A stretch of DNA of 64,000 bases from G963669295 sp963669295 (GCA_963669295.1 OY769938.1:2852001-2916000); one strand, 5' to 3'; shown: positions 9,293 to 18,883, numbered from the stretch's first letter. Notes: a model not told the origin generated them from the sequence alone. Numbers and translations are program-made.

Positions 9293-9334
9293 AAAAAAGA
9301 AGAAAGGGGGACCTCTGGCAGATCTCCCTTTCTT
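9293..9334 (-). terminator. Terminator downstream of the TrmH gene
   Basis: Read on the minus strand: AAGAAAGGG, a 17-base loop, CCCTTTCTT, then TCTTTTTT. It lies about 135 bases past the stop of the methyltransferase gene and ahead of the next minus-strand promoter. Confidence 0.75.
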
Positions 9335-9470
9335 AGGTTAGCATTACTTACTTAACTACTCTTATGCAAATGCTGTACCGAAGTAACTTTTTTCGGTTGG
9401 TGCTTGCAAAACTAATTTTTGAAATGGCTTAAAGTCTGAGCTTGTGGTAATTACAGTGTTGGGAGGTGTT

Positions 9471-10004
9471 TTATACGCTTACTTTCTGGAATAAATCCCA
9501 AATTACCACACCAGCACACACCGATATGTTGAGCGAGTGTTTGGTGCCCCATTGGGGGATTTCAAGGCATTGATCGGCCATGTTTACCACCTCTTGTGTT
9601 ACGCCATTCACTTCGTTGCCAAGTACTATGGCCAGTTTTTGCCCTTTTGGGGGATGAAATTCATTGAGTGCAATGGTGTTTTCAGCTTGTTCAATGGCAA
9701 GGATTTGATAGTCTTTGTTTTTTAGCGCATCCACGGCTTCTTCTGTAGTGCTAAAGTATTGCCAATGAACCGATTCGGTGGCTCCAAGCGCTGTTTTTTG
9801 AATGTCGCGATGAGGAGGTTGTGCGGTAATGCCGCAGAGGTAAATGCTTTCTACCAGAAAGGCATCAGCGGTACGGAATACAGATCCTATGTTATTCAAA
9901 CTGCGAATATTGTCGAGAACCACCACAATAGGGGTTTTATCAGTGGTTTTGAAGTCGGCTATAGAGAGCCGATTGAGTTCCTGATTCTTTAGTTTTCTGT
10001 TCAT
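9471..10004 (-). CDS. TrmH/SpoU family RNA 2'-O-methyltransferase
   Basis: A 177-residue SPOUT methyltransferase that would methylate a ribose in tRNA or rRNA using S-adenosylmethionine. The three SpoU motifs are clear: NIGSVFRTADAF (about 38-49), LGNEVNGV (about 131-138) and the knot segment IPQWGTKHSLNISVCAGV. No extra RNA-binding domain is present, and the target nucleotide cannot be told. It is divergent from mutS. Confidence 0.9.
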   Translation of the reverse strand: MNRKLKNQELNRLSIADFKTTDKTPIVVVLDNIRSLNNIGSVFRTADAFLVESIYLCGITAQPPHRDIQKTALGATESVHWQYFSTTEEAVDALKNKDYQILAIEQAENTIALNEFHPPKGQKLAIVLGNEVNGVTQEVVNMADQCLEIPQWGTKHSLNISVCAGVVIWDLFQKVSV

Positions 10005-10100
10005 AACTTTTAATAACTATTACCGCCTACAATTCCGCTGCAATTGGCGAAAGTTTATACTTTAGCTATTGCTTTCGAATGCAAATAAAGAACGAAAAAA

Positions 10101-12728
10101 TTGGCCGCCAAAACAAAAAAGAAAAAACCTTCTGAGACGCCACTCATGAAGCAGTATTATGGCATCAAGGCAAAACACCCTGATGCATTGTTGCTGTTTC
10201 GCGTAGGCGATTTTTACGAAACATTTGGCGAAGATGCGGTGAAAGCGTCGAACATTCTTGGCATTGTATTAACCAAGCGGCAAAATGGTGCAGCAGCGTA
10301 TGTCGATTTGGCTGGTTTTCCTCACCACTCGCTCGATACTTACCTGCCAAAGCTAGTGCGTGCAGGCCAGCGGGTGGCCATTTGCGACCAACTGGAAGAC
10401 CCCAAGCTCACCAAGAAAATTGTAAAACGAGGTGTAACTGAGCTGGTAACTCCGGGAGTGTCGTACAACGACAAGGTGCTCGACCATAAATCCAACAATT
10501 TTTTGGCAGCCATTCATTTTGAGAAAAAACAATTTGGAGTGGCCTTTTTGGATGTGTCTACAGGCGAATTTATGGTGGCCGAAGGAAGCAAAGACTACAT
10601 TGATAAATTGTTGCAAGGGTTTAAGCCAAGTGAGGTGCTTTTCCAAAAGCATAAGAACAAGCAATTCATAGAACACTTTGGCGATAAATTTTATACCTAT
10701 ACCCTCGAAGATTGGGTGTTTACCAACGAGTTTTCGGAAGAGTTATTGCTAAAGCATTTTGGCACTACCTCTCTTAAAGGGTTTGGCATTGATAAAATGC
10801 CTGCGGCTATTATTGCAGCAGGGGCAGCACTGCACTACCTCAGCGATACGCAGCACGATAAAGTGGGGCACATTGCCAATATTGCCCGCATTGAGGAAGA
10901 ACACTACGTATGGCTCGATAAGTTTACCATTCGTAACCTGGAGTTGTTGTATTCCAACAACGACGATGCGACCACCATGTTCGATGTAATTGATGATACA
11001 ATTTCGCCCATGGGGGCAAGAATGATGAAACGTTGGATGGTACTGCCGTTGAAAGAAAAACAACCCATTGAGGCTCGATTGCAAGTGGTAGAACATTTTG
11101 TAAACCACGATGTGCTGATGGAGGAGTTGATGCAACACATTCATCAAATTGGAGATTTAGAACGACTCATTTCCAAGGTGGCTGTGGCACGCATTTCTCC
11201 GCGCGAAGTGGTGCAATTAAAGCGCGCCCTTGATGCGTTAATACCCATACAGGCACTGTGCAAAAAATCGGGAGCAGCAGAGCTAAAGAAAATCGCAGAG
11301 CAGCTCAACCCTTGCGAAACCATTAAAGAACGCATTGCCACCGAAATACAACCCGACCCGCCAGTGCAGGTGGCTAAAGGAGGGGTAATTGCCGAAGGCA
11401 TTAACAAAGCATTAGACGATTTGCGGGCCATTGCTTATTCGGGCAAGGATTTTTTACTGCAAATTCAACAACGCGAAAGCGAGCGCACAGGCATTCCTTC
11501 TTTAAAAATTGCTTTCAACAACGTATTTGGGTACTACCTGGAAGTGCGGAATGCCCATAAAGACAAAGTGCCTCCCGAGTGGATACGCAAGCAAACGCTT
11601 ACGCAGGCCGAACGTTATATTACCGAAGAGCTTAAAGAGTACGAAACAAAAATACTGGGAGCCGAAGAAAAGATTGTGGCACTAGAAACACGACTGTACA
11701 ACGATTTGGTGCTAAGTATGGCCGATTACATCCAGCCGGTGCAGCACAATGCCTCCCTCATTGCCCGGTTAGATTGCTTGTTGTCGTTTGCCAAAATAGC
11801 CTTGAAAAACAACTACGTAAAGCCAGCCATCAACAACACTAAGGCCTTAAACATTAAAGATGGTCGCCATCCGGTAATTGAGCAACAACTGCCATTGGGC
11901 GAAGAGTATGTGGCCAATGATGTATACCTCGATAACGAAAAACAGCAAATCATTATCATTACCGGCCCCAACATGTCGGGTAAGTCGGCATTGTTACGCC
12001 AAACAGCACTGATTGTACTGATGGCTCAAATGGGCAGCTTTGTGCCCGCTAAAAGTGCCGACATTGGCCTGGTGGATAAGATATTTACCCGGGTAGGAGC
12101 GTCCGACAATATTTCTTCGGGCGAATCTACATTCATGGTAGAAATGAATGAAACGGCCAGCATTCTCAATAACATTTCCGACCGCAGCTTAATTCTGCTC
12201 GATGAAATTGGACGGGGCACCAGCACCTACGATGGCATCTCCATTGCATGGGCCATTGCCGAATACATCCATGAAAACAACAAGGTAAAAGCCAAGACCT
12301 TGTTTGCTACCCATTACCACGAACTTAACGAAATGGCCAAAACATTTTCGCGGGTCAAGAATTTTAATGTATCGGTAAAGGAGATCAACAATAAAGTGAT
12401 TTTTATGCGCAAACTGGTGCCCGGTGGCAGCAATCACAGTTTTGGAATTCATGTGGCCAGGATGGCAGGAATGCCGGTAAAAGTGGTTAGTCGCGCCAAT
12501 GAAATACTGGCACAACTCGAAAAAGCACACTCCAAAAGCCCTAAGAGAGAGGTGAAAGCTGGTAATGACGTTACCGAAGAATCGGGCATGCAATTGAGTT
12601 TCTTCCAGCTCGACGATCCTGTGTTAGAACAAATTCGAGAGGAAATTCAAAACATCGACATCAATACCCTTACCCCTGTAGAAGCCTTAATGAAGCTGAA
12701 TGAAATTAAGAAGTTAACAGGCGGTTAA
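10101..12728 (+). CDS. mutS: DNA mismatch repair protein MutS
   Basis: An 875-residue mismatch-recognition ATPase. It has the mismatch-reading motif GDFYE near residue 37, the Walker A segment GPNMSGKS, the Walker B segment LILLDEIGRGTSTYDG and the ATHYHEL segment. The start is a TTG: the encoded lead KTKKKKPSETPLMKQY is typical of Bacteroidota MutS, whereas the first ATG (10146) begins inside the conserved MKQYYGIKAKHP block. Transcribed alone, divergent from the TrmH gene. Confidence 0.97.
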   Translation: MAAKTKKKKPSETPLMKQYYGIKAKHPDALLLFRVGDFYETFGEDAVKASNILGIVLTKRQNGAAAYVDLAGFPHHSLDTYLPKLVRAGQRVAICDQLEDPKLTKKIVKRGVTELVTPGVSYNDKVLDHKSNNFLAAIHFEKKQFGVAFLDVSTGEFMVAEGSKDYIDKLLQGFKPSEVLFQKHKNKQFIEHFGDKFYTYTLEDWVFTNEFSEELLLKHFGTTSLKGFGIDKMPAAIIAAGAALHYLSDTQHDKVGHIANIARIEEEHYVWLDKFTIRNLELLYSNNDDATTMFDVIDDTISPMGARMMKRWMVLPLKEKQPIEARLQVVEHFVNHDVLMEELMQHIHQIGDLERLISKVAVARISPREVVQLKRALDALIPIQALCKKSGAAELKKIAEQLNPCETIKERIATEIQPDPPVQVAKGGVIAEGINKALDDLRAIAYSGKDFLLQIQQRESERTGIPSLKIAFNNVFGYYLEVRNAHKDKVPPEWIRKQTLTQAERYITEELKEYETKILGAEEKIVALETRLYNDLVLSMADYIQPVQHNASLIARLDCLLSFAKIALKNNYVKPAINNTKALNIKDGRHPVIEQQLPLGEEYVANDVYLDNEKQQIIIITGPNMSGKSALLRQTALIVLMAQMGSFVPAKSADIGLVDKIFTRVGASDNISSGESTFMVEMNETASILNNISDRSLILLDEIGRGTSTYDGISIAWAIAEYIHENNKVKAKTLFATHYHELNEMAKTFSRVKNFNVSVKEINNKVIFMRKLVPGGSNHSFGIHVARMAGMPVKVVSRANEILAQLEKAHSKSPKREVKAGNDVTEESGMQLSFFQLDDPVLEQIREEIQNIDINTLTPVEALMKLNEIKKLTGG

Positions 12729-12957
12729 TGTGCTGGAGTATAACAATCGACTTGATCGAATAGGCTAAACCTTTATACCCAGCCTTGATCTTTGCTGCGT
12801 GCACCACATCTTTACCAATAAAATAACGATCGCCTTCCTTCAATACCTTCGTTACCCCATCAATGGTGAGCTTCATTTCGCCTGCTACTACTACACCCTA
12901 TTGGGCGTTATAGGAATGTGGAGGCACTTCCACATCGTTATAGTTTTTTAGGAAATG
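12706..12957 (-). pseudogene. Decayed cupin-domain gene
   Basis: On the minus strand a cupin frame reads NYNDVEVPPHSYNAQ, then TAG (12898-12900), then GVVVAGEMKLTIDGV and GDRYFIGKDVVHAA. In related cupins the position of the stop is normally Trp (NAQWG), so a TGG to TAG change fits. There is no start codon before the frame, and the 3' end runs into the end of mutS. This is clearly a remnant. Confidence 0.8.
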
Positions 12958-12958
12958 C

Positions 12959-12997
12959 AAAAGCCACGTTACTGCATAGAGCAATGGCGTGGCTTTT
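12959..12997. terminator. 10-bp hairpin, possible bidirectional terminator
   Basis: AAAAGCCACG and CGTGGCTTTT form a perfect stem with a 19-base loop. It lies 20 bases beyond the YCII gene stop; short T-runs follow on both strands. Confidence 0.6.
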
Positions 12998-13017
12998 CTT
13001 ATGTAGGTTTAATTTCT

Positions 13018-13350
13018 TTACATCGGAATGCAAGGCTTTATTTCAATCTTACAACCATCCCACCACCCTAAATGAGGATGATCTTTTAGCAATTCCTTCA
13101 ATGCATCCATTGAGCTGGCTTGCATAACAGAGTAACCAGTAATTTCGTTCATTGCTGGTGCAAAATTGCCATCGTTGCCGCAAACTTCTCCCGGCATGAA
13201 GGGCGAACCAAAATCGATGACGGCATCTCCTGCCTTTTCCTTCCAGGCCATCCAGCCAGCCATGCCTGCTTCTTTTTCTTCTGGAGTAGCGGTTGCTATG
13301 CTTTGCATCGCTTCCATTGGAGCATAATAGAGTACTACAAATTTTTCCAT
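13018..13350 (-). CDS. YCII-related domain protein
   Basis: A 110-residue protein beginning MEKFVVLYYAP with the small alpha-beta barrel pattern of the YCII/DGPF family, including GSPFMPGEV, ITGYSVMQASSMDALKELL and a final HPHLGWWDGCKIEIKPC. Members are small dimeric proteins of uncertain enzymatic role. No signal peptide. Single gene with a hairpin downstream. Confidence 0.75.
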   Translation of the reverse strand: MEKFVVLYYAPMEAMQSIATATPEEKEAGMAGWMAWKEKAGDAVIDFGSPFMPGEVCGNDGNFAPAMNEITGYSVMQASSMDALKELLKDHPHLGWWDGCKIEIKPCIPM

Positions 13351-13482
13351 GTGTTTGTAATTTAAAGGTTAATAACTCAATTGTTGATGTACATCCAGGC
13401 GCAGGATGGCTGCATTTTCAGCACTTCAAAATAAGAACTCTCAAGCAAATTTCAAGGAGAGATGGAAAAATAATTGTTGTAC

Positions 13483-14508
13483 CTACCGGTAAAGCAAATA
13501 GTTTTTAGCAATGATGTTGGCGGCAGGTTTGTTTTGTGGCGAGAAAGAAGTGTTGTCGTAGTTTTCAGGGTGGTCGTTGTCGAATCGCCAAACCCACGAA
13601 AACCCTCCTACAAACCATGGTTTCCCCCAAACAACATCAAATACCGCCCGATAAGCATTGGCTTGTGCTACCAGGTTTACGTTCGAGCTGCCAACCCCTC
13701 CAAATGGCTTTAAAGCACAGAAATCGGCACTTTGGTAACCAAATTCCGAGAATAAAATCTTTTTGCCGGTAGTACTGCTATATTGCTCCAGTTCTGTAGC
13801 CAGCTTTTTCCAGCCTTTTCGGCATTTCTCCAGGGTAGGGTGCTTCGAGTTATCGATGGTAAAGTAAGCATCGATGCTCATAAGGTCTACCTTATTCCAA
13901 AATGGGAACTCCTGGTAGGCATCAAAGTTGGCGCAAAAGGTAAGCCCTCCATCGTAAATGCTGCGTACCGTATCGATCATGTGCAACCAAAAATCGCTTC
14001 TTTGTTGTGGGAAAGTTCCCAACTCAGTGCCCAGGCTAAACAATTCAACCTCCATCGAATCGGCAATATGAGCCAATGAAATCACATATTCCAGGTAGCT
14101 TTGCTCAAAGGTTTGCCATTTTTCTTCCGTATCGAGTTTTAAGTTGCCTACCCATACCCCGGGCTTTTTGTACTTAATGATGAGGTGGGGTTTAAGAAAA
14201 ACACGATAGCCCAATTGATGTAAAATAGCGATGTGCTTGATGGTGCCTTTATACGACGAGCTTTCCCAAATGTCTTCGCGGTTGTATTCTACCCCACTGC
14301 TGTCGGTCATTACCACACCATAGGGCTGTATCGAAACCCAGTTGGCATTGGTTTTTTCAACAAAAGCATAATCCTTTGCTTCACGAGGAGTAATGTCGGA
14401 CCATACGCTGATGCCATTGATTTTATGATGACTTTCTGATTGCCCAAAAGAGAAGACCAACCAATGACTTAAGCAAAAAGCAAGGATGAAGGGCAAACCG
14501 GGTTTCAT
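13483..14508 (-). CDS. Secreted glycoside hydrolase, GH113-like
   Basis: A 341-residue TIM-barrel protein with a signal peptide (residues 1-22, ending FSFGQ). The pattern NWVSIQPYG, FLKPHLIIK, SLGTELG and ILFSEFGYQS matches GH113-type beta-mannanases, with Glu162 as likely acid/base and Glu255 as likely nucleophile. It probably cuts beta-linked hexose chains outside the cytoplasm. No T9SS domain is present. There is no polysaccharide utilisation locus around it. Confidence 0.75.
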   Translation of the reverse strand: MKPGLPFILAFCLSHWLVFSFGQSESHHKINGISVWSDITPREAKDYAFVEKTNANWVSIQPYGVVMTDSSGVEYNREDIWESSSYKGTIKHIAILHQLGYRVFLKPHLIIKYKKPGVWVGNLKLDTEEKWQTFEQSYLEYVISLAHIADSMEVELFSLGTELGTFPQQRSDFWLHMIDTVRSIYDGGLTFCANFDAYQEFPFWNKVDLMSIDAYFTIDNSKHPTLEKCRKGWKKLATELEQYSSTTGKKILFSEFGYQSADFCALKPFGGVGSSNVNLVAQANAYRAVFDVVWGKPWFVGGFSWVWRFDNDHPENYDNTSFSPQNKPAANIIAKNYLLYR

Positions 14509-14632
14509 GGCATAAAAGTACTGAACTTATAGGAATGGGTGCTGTTGTTTTAAGGTGCAATACTAACGCAACTTAAACAAAATAGGTGAATTCGTTGTTA
14601 ATGGATAAAACACCAATGGATGGAGTTGCTAT

Positions 14633-15172
14633 ATGATGCCTATGACTGCTTTGTTGAACGCTTTTCTTTTTTTTGCTGCCATGCATACACAAGTAATTGT
14701 TGACTTTGATAAAGGTGCTGATCTGGGGAAATGGCAAATAGTGGATGATGTAGTAATGGGAGGCCGGTCGGCAGGGAGCTTTCAACTCAATGCAGATGGA
14801 TATGCTGTATTTGAAGGAACAGTATCGTTGGCCAATAATGGTGGGTTTTCGTCTGTTCGGCATCGCTTCAAAAAACGAACTGTTCGCCCTTCGGGTTATG
14901 TCACCATTCGTTTAAAAGGAGATGGTAAAAACTACCAGTTTCGCATAAAAAACGATCAGCGCAATTATTACACTTACATCTATACCTTTGAGACTTCAGG
15001 CGAGTGGCAGGAAATTACGATACCATTCAACAAAATGGTCCCTTCCTTTAGAGGCGCGCAACTGGATATGCCTTTGTTTTCGCACACCGCTATCGAAGAG
15101 TTGTCGTTGTTGATTGCTAATAAAAGAAATGAAAATTTCAAATTGCTAATTGATGTCATCACGGTGCACTGA
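14633..15172 (+). CDS. CIA30 family protein
   Basis: A 179-residue protein with the CIA30 signature: VIVDFDKGADLGKWQIVDDVVMGG near the start, FEGTVSLANNGGFSSVR, GDGKNYQFRIK and EWQEITIPFNKM. The family is named after a mitochondrial complex I assembly factor, but bacterial members are uncharacterised carbohydrate-binding-like folds. A short hydrophobic N-terminus may be a signal peptide. It precedes the SRPBCC and TspO genes on the same strand. Confidence 0.8.
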   Translation: MMPMTALLNAFLFFAAMHTQVIVDFDKGADLGKWQIVDDVVMGGRSAGSFQLNADGYAVFEGTVSLANNGGFSSVRHRFKKRTVRPSGYVTIRLKGDGKNYQFRIKNDQRNYYTYIYTFETSGEWQEITIPFNKMVPSFRGAQLDMPLFSHTAIEELSLLIANKRNENFKLLIDVITVH

Positions 15173-15206
15173 ATTTACTTTATGAAGAATAGTAATCCCT
15201 ATCGAA

Positions 15207-15668
15207 ATGTCGTTTCACCAGTTTCAAAGAATACAATGCATCCATCAACCTGTTGAGGTGGTATGGGACTTTATTGTGAATCCGTTCAATTTAAAAAAGA
15301 TCACTCCGAAATACATGGGATTCGATATTGCATCGCAAAACATACCCTCTACCATTTATCCAGGCATGATCATCAGTTACAAAGTGGCTCCTCTTTTGGG
15401 CATCAAACTGAACTGGGTGACTGAAATTACCCATGTGCAACCGCAACAAAACTTTGTAGACGAACAACGCATGGGACCTTATAAGCTATGGCATCATCAG
15501 CATTTGTTGGAGCCTTGTGAGGAAGGTACAGTAATGACCGACATTGTGAGTTACATTCCTCCTTTTGGTGTTATTGGGCACATGGCCAACAAATTAACCA
15601 TCCAACAGCAGCTAAAGGAAATTTTCGACTATCGAGCAAAAGCATTGCAACAATTACTGGAACAATAG
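15207..15668 (+). CDS. SRPBCC family protein
   Basis: A 153-residue START/Bet v1-like fold protein. The N-terminal IHQPVEVVWDFIVNPFNLKKITP and the PPFGVIGHMANKL segment are typical of the SRPBCC group often found next to photolyase or TspO genes. It probably binds a hydrophobic ligand. The gap to tspO is 6 bases, so the two are very likely co-transcribed. Confidence 0.8.
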   Translation: MSFHQFQRIQCIHQPVEVVWDFIVNPFNLKKITPKYMGFDIASQNIPSTIYPGMIISYKVAPLLGIKLNWVTEITHVQPQQNFVDEQRMGPYKLWHHQHLLEPCEEGTVMTDIVSYIPPFGVIGHMANKLTIQQQLKEIFDYRAKALQQLLEQ

Positions 15669-15674
15669 TAGGTT

Positions 15675-16133
15675 ATGGTACAACGACTCATTTTATTTTT
15701 GCTTTTAAACTTTGCAGCACTTGGTTTAGGAGCTTACCTTATGGATAGTGGCCCTGTTACCGAATGGTACCAGGAATTGAATAAGGCTCCGTGGACCCCT
15801 CCTGGATGGTTCTTAGGCCTGGCCTGGACCACCATCATGATTTGCTTTGCCATATACATGGCTGCATTGTGGGGCAAAACGGCATTCAAAAAAACACTTG
15901 CTTTAGAGTTTGCCTTGCAATGGGTACTCAATGTGTTGTGGAACCCTGTGTTTTTTAAATTCCATCATCCGCAGGCAGGACTAATTGTTATCATTGCCTT
16001 AACCCTGTTAATGGGGTATATGTTGTTGAAGTACCGACCTCAACAATGGCTACAGTCATTGCTTATATGGCCTTATTTATTGTGGTTGTGTGTGGCTACT
16101 TCACTAAATGCTTACATCGTATGGTGTAATTAA
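15675..16133 (+). CDS. tspO: TspO/MBR family tryptophan-rich membrane protein
   Basis: A 152-residue protein with five membrane segments. TspO landmarks: WYQELNKAPWTPPGWFLGLAW, the WVLNVLWNPVFF helix, and ATSLNAYIVW at the end. TspO proteins bind tetrapyrroles and respond to oxygen, light or stress. The first gene of this trio is CIA30; no photolyase or carotenoid gene is in the window. Confidence 0.93.
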   Translation: MVQRLILFLLLNFAALGLGAYLMDSGPVTEWYQELNKAPWTPPGWFLGLAWTTIMICFAIYMAALWGKTAFKKTLALEFALQWVLNVLWNPVFFKFHHPQAGLIVIIALTLLMGYMLLKYRPQQWLQSLLIWPYLLWLCVATSLNAYIVWCN

Positions 16134-16319
16134 TACTACGCATCTGGCCTTTCAAGGAAGTAATGGTGTTAGCAATTGCATTAAGGATGAAAATTTGCTG
16201 CAATGGTTGCATTAAAGCCACAATGCATTCCTTGTAGCATAGGATTTGCCCTTGTACAGCGTTCTGGTAAAATGGAGATAAAACAATTGAATACAGCAAT
16301 TGATGCTTCTTACCAACAG

Positions 16320-16883
16320 TTATAACACCACAATCCTTACGCCATACCGTCCGGTATTGCGAAAAGAATCGTCTTTTTCTTCAAAAAGAATCACAGAAAC
16401 ATTAATGGCGCGCAACCCCAGGTAGCCCTCCATTCTTTTAGAGGCATTCCAAACATACATCTTCTCCTCCGAGTCGTATTTTCTGGCTGTTTCGGTAAAC
16501 GTCCATCCCTCTTCATCTTTTACGCATTTTTTAACCAATTCTGCCCAATATTCAGCAACTTTCCGTTCATCTTTTAAGGTGTATGTGGTAGAATAGTCAA
16601 TGCGGTAGGTCCAGGTATCAAGGTCACCGGGATAATCGTCGTTTACAATGGTAGCAGGAACACCCGGAATGAGGTCTTGTGTTGTTTGATAAATACGTGT
16701 CCAGGTTACCCCATCATCATACGAGGCGGATGTTTCAGAAACCAGGTCTCCGCGAATCTTTTGAAAGCTTTCTGTAAACCCCACCTCATCGATAATTTTA
16801 GGGAGGTTGGTACAAAAATCTTGTGCGTATGAGCTGCTGCTCCACATGCAACTAATAAGTAATAGCGTGTACAAGCGTTTCAT
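16320..16883 (-). CDS. Secreted hypothetical protein, 187 aa
   Basis: A signal peptide (MKRLYTLLLISC...SYAQ) is followed by a mature part of about 165 residues with two Cys (DFCTNLP and KKCVKDEE) and a strand-rich C-terminus. I do not recognise the family. Single gene; convergent with tspO across a 186-base gap in which I see nothing definite. Confidence 0.65.
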   Translation of the reverse strand: MKRLYTLLLISCMWSSSSYAQDFCTNLPKIIDEVGFTESFQKIRGDLVSETSASYDDGVTWTRIYQTTQDLIPGVPATIVNDDYPGDLDTWTYRIDYSTTYTLKDERKVAEYWAELVKKCVKDEEGWTFTETARKYDSEEKMYVWNASKRMEGYLGLRAINVSVILFEEKDDSFRNTGRYGVRIVVL

Positions 16884-16958
16884 ATACTACTTAAATTTAA
16901 TTTAAGGTAGGAAAAATTGGATAGGGTTGCGTTACAATGACATTTCCAAACCAACCAA

Positions 16959-17828
16959 CTACAAATAATCAGCAGCTATTCCTATCGCTTCAAATTCGCT
17001 CAGCACATCGGTTACTTCTTCGTAAAACAAGGTAACTTCTTTTAAGTGGGGAAATTGCCGGGCATCTGCCACCGAAGTGATGTTGAAAACATCGTCTTCG
17101 CCATCCCAAAAATTAATCATGTTCATGTACACCTCCTGGCCTCCTTCCTGGTGCAACTCCGTGATTTTTGAAGCAAATTTTTGGTCAACCGGGAGGGCTT
17201 CAAAATAGGCCTTCACTTCTGGAATAATGCCGTACCCTTCTTCCTCCAAATCTATTTTCCGTTCCGAATACCAATCCACAAACTCGTGTAGGTCGAACTT
17301 TGGTTGGAGTAGTTCTTGTTCGTACATCAACTCTTGTATCACAGCCAGTTTGAAATTGAAATCTTCAAATGCAATGGGAGTTCCATCAATAGGTGTTATG
17401 ATGTACTTGTTAGGATCTATTTTGGGTGCTGTGGCTTTCTCAAGAGGACTAATGTAAACCACCTGGCTGATGCTATCATCGTCGTTGGTGAGATGGTAAA
17501 GGCGGTGTGCACTCAATTCTTCCATTTCCACCAATGTTCGCTCAGTGAAGTCTTGTCCATCAATCAGAAAGTTTCCTTGAAACGTGTTCTCGGGCAGGAT
17601 ATCCATGGTTACCCCTCCCGTTAAATTAACGTTGAAGGACTTAACCGCATCGTGATCATCTAAATGACAAAACAGCCCCAATTGTTCCCATATCCTTACA
17701 TCGGCATGCTCGCTTTTCCACGACCTATCGGGTGCCCCAATTTCGGCTACAAGCAAGGAAAGCTCAATAGGAAAAGTAAACACCTTGTCGTTAAGGAGGA
17801 AATCTGCGTTTCGAATTTCTATTTTCAT
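16959..17828 (-). CDS. DUF6892-like protein
   Basis: A 289-residue soluble, acidic protein. The N-terminal part (MKIEIRNADFLLNDKVFTFP...IWEQLGLFCHLDD) and the C-terminal part (FNFKLAVIQELMYEQELLQPKFD...) resemble domains I recall from DUF6892-type proteins, which are frequently found with SMI1/KNR4 proteins in immunity gene clusters. No catalytic motif is evident. It sits at the edge of a group of similar accessory genes. Confidence 0.6.
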   Translation of the reverse strand: MKIEIRNADFLLNDKVFTFPIELSLLVAEIGAPDRSWKSEHADVRIWEQLGLFCHLDDHDAVKSFNVNLTGGVTMDILPENTFQGNFLIDGQDFTERTLVEMEELSAHRLYHLTNDDDSISQVVYISPLEKATAPKIDPNKYIITPIDGTPIAFEDFNFKLAVIQELMYEQELLQPKFDLHEFVDWYSERKIDLEEEGYGIIPEVKAYFEALPVDQKFASKITELHQEGGQEVYMNMINFWDGEDDVFNITSVADARQFPHLKEVTLFYEEVTDVLSEFEAIGIAADYL

Positions 17829-17895
17829 GGGTTTAAATTACGAAAAAGTAATGATCTTTTTTTCGAGGTAATCATACAGTGATTGAGGCAATGAA

Positions 17896-18453
17896 TTAAG
17901 ACCGAATCAGTGTATTCATGGTGGCCACAAGGTTTAGTTTTTCATGCAGCGATAGCGACCTTGAGAAATGCTTGAACCTTTCATCCACTAAAGGTTTAAG
18001 CCTGTTGAGTTCTTGTTTGCCTGCTGTTGTTATTTTCACCCTCTTGGCGCGCTTATCTTCGCTGTCATCAAACTCTTCGATTAATCCTTTCGAAAGCAGC
18101 CTCCTTATCACTTCAATTCCTGTTGGTGCCTCAAGGTTATGCATGGCTATAAGTTCCATTTTTCTGTAAGATTCTTCTGCTTGTTCGAGGTGAAGAAGAA
18201 AGCTATAACCATCAAGAGATGATAAAGCCGAATCTGCAATCACCTCCTTCGTTTGTTTCTTAATGGTTTTATTTAGCATGGCAATTTGGAACGCCAACAT
18301 CAGGTCCAGTTGCTGCCGATGCCCATTGGTATCTTCTGCGTTAAAGTACTTGCCACTTAGCCAAATCACGAATTCTTCTACTGTTCCAGCTTTGTTCGAT
18401 TGGTCAAATTCATCCAATAAATCAATAAGATCGTGTAGTAATGCTGCTTTCAT
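17896..18453 (-). CDS. MarR family transcriptional regulator
   Basis: A 185-residue winged-helix protein: LEAPTGIEVIRRLLSKGLIEEFDDSEDKRAKRVKITTAGKQEL is the recognition helix plus wing with the DxRxxR-like DKRAKR. It is divergently transcribed from a small monooxygenase-like gene across 100 bases, so that gene is its probable target. It likely responds to a small hydrophobic or oxidising signal. Confidence 0.88.
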   Translation of the reverse strand: MKAALLHDLIDLLDEFDQSNKAGTVEEFVIWLSGKYFNAEDTNGHRQQLDLMLAFQIAMLNKTIKKQTKEVIADSALSSLDGYSFLLHLEQAEESYRKMELIAMHNLEAPTGIEVIRRLLSKGLIEEFDDSEDKRAKRVKITTAGKQELNRLKPLVDERFKHFSRSLSLHEKLNLVATMNTLIRS

Positions 18454-18473
18454 GGAAAATAAATGTTATTGAA

Positions 18474-18524
18474 CAAATTTAATTCTTTTTGCTATGTATT
18501 TGAAATAAATGCATATTTTTGCAT
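18474..18524. promoter_or_regulatory. Divergent promoters and possible MarR operator
   Basis: The plus strand holds TATTTTTG (18514-18521) with a TTG 22 bases upstream (18489-18491), serving the monooxygenase-like gene. The minus strand holds TAAATTTG (18481-18474), serving the marR gene. An inverted repeat ATGCA-N6-TGCAT (18509-18524) overlaps the plus-strand box and is a good operator candidate. Confidence 0.5.
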
Positions 18525-18553
18525 CAAAAACATAGTAATAAATAAATAATGCA

Positions 18554-18883
18554 ATGAAAATGAAAGAACCAACGTACACATTTGTCTCTGTATCTACAGC
18601 AAAACAGGGAATGTTCGATGAACTTGTTAAGATCGCATCAGCCCCCAGCGAAAAAATGGATGAGCATATTGATGGGCTAATTGCCCGACAAGTAGGCATT
18701 GATAGGGAAAGAAATTCGGTAGTGGTGTGGGTCACCTTCGACAGTAAGGAAACATTGTACAACTACCTCGAAACCCAACAGGGAAAAAACGATCATGGTG
18801 AGCAGGAAAGCATGGAGAGTATTGCCACTTTTCAAATGTATGATTTGGAACCGGTATCAGGAAGGTTGGTGCCAAAAAGCTGA
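18554..18883 (+). CDS. Antibiotic-biosynthesis-monooxygenase-like protein
   Basis: A 109-residue protein with the dimeric alpha-beta barrel pattern: TYTFVSVSTAKQGMFDELVKIASAP, then VVVWVTFDSKETLYNYLETQQG and a final strand. ABM-type proteins include cofactor-free monooxygenases and heme-degrading enzymes; substrate cannot be told. Control by the divergent MarR is likely. A terminator follows the stop. Confidence 0.65.
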   Translation: MKMKEPTYTFVSVSTAKQGMFDELVKIASAPSEKMDEHIDGLIARQVGIDRERNSVVVWVTFDSKETLYNYLETQQGKNDHGEQESMESIATFQMYDLEPVSGRLVPKS

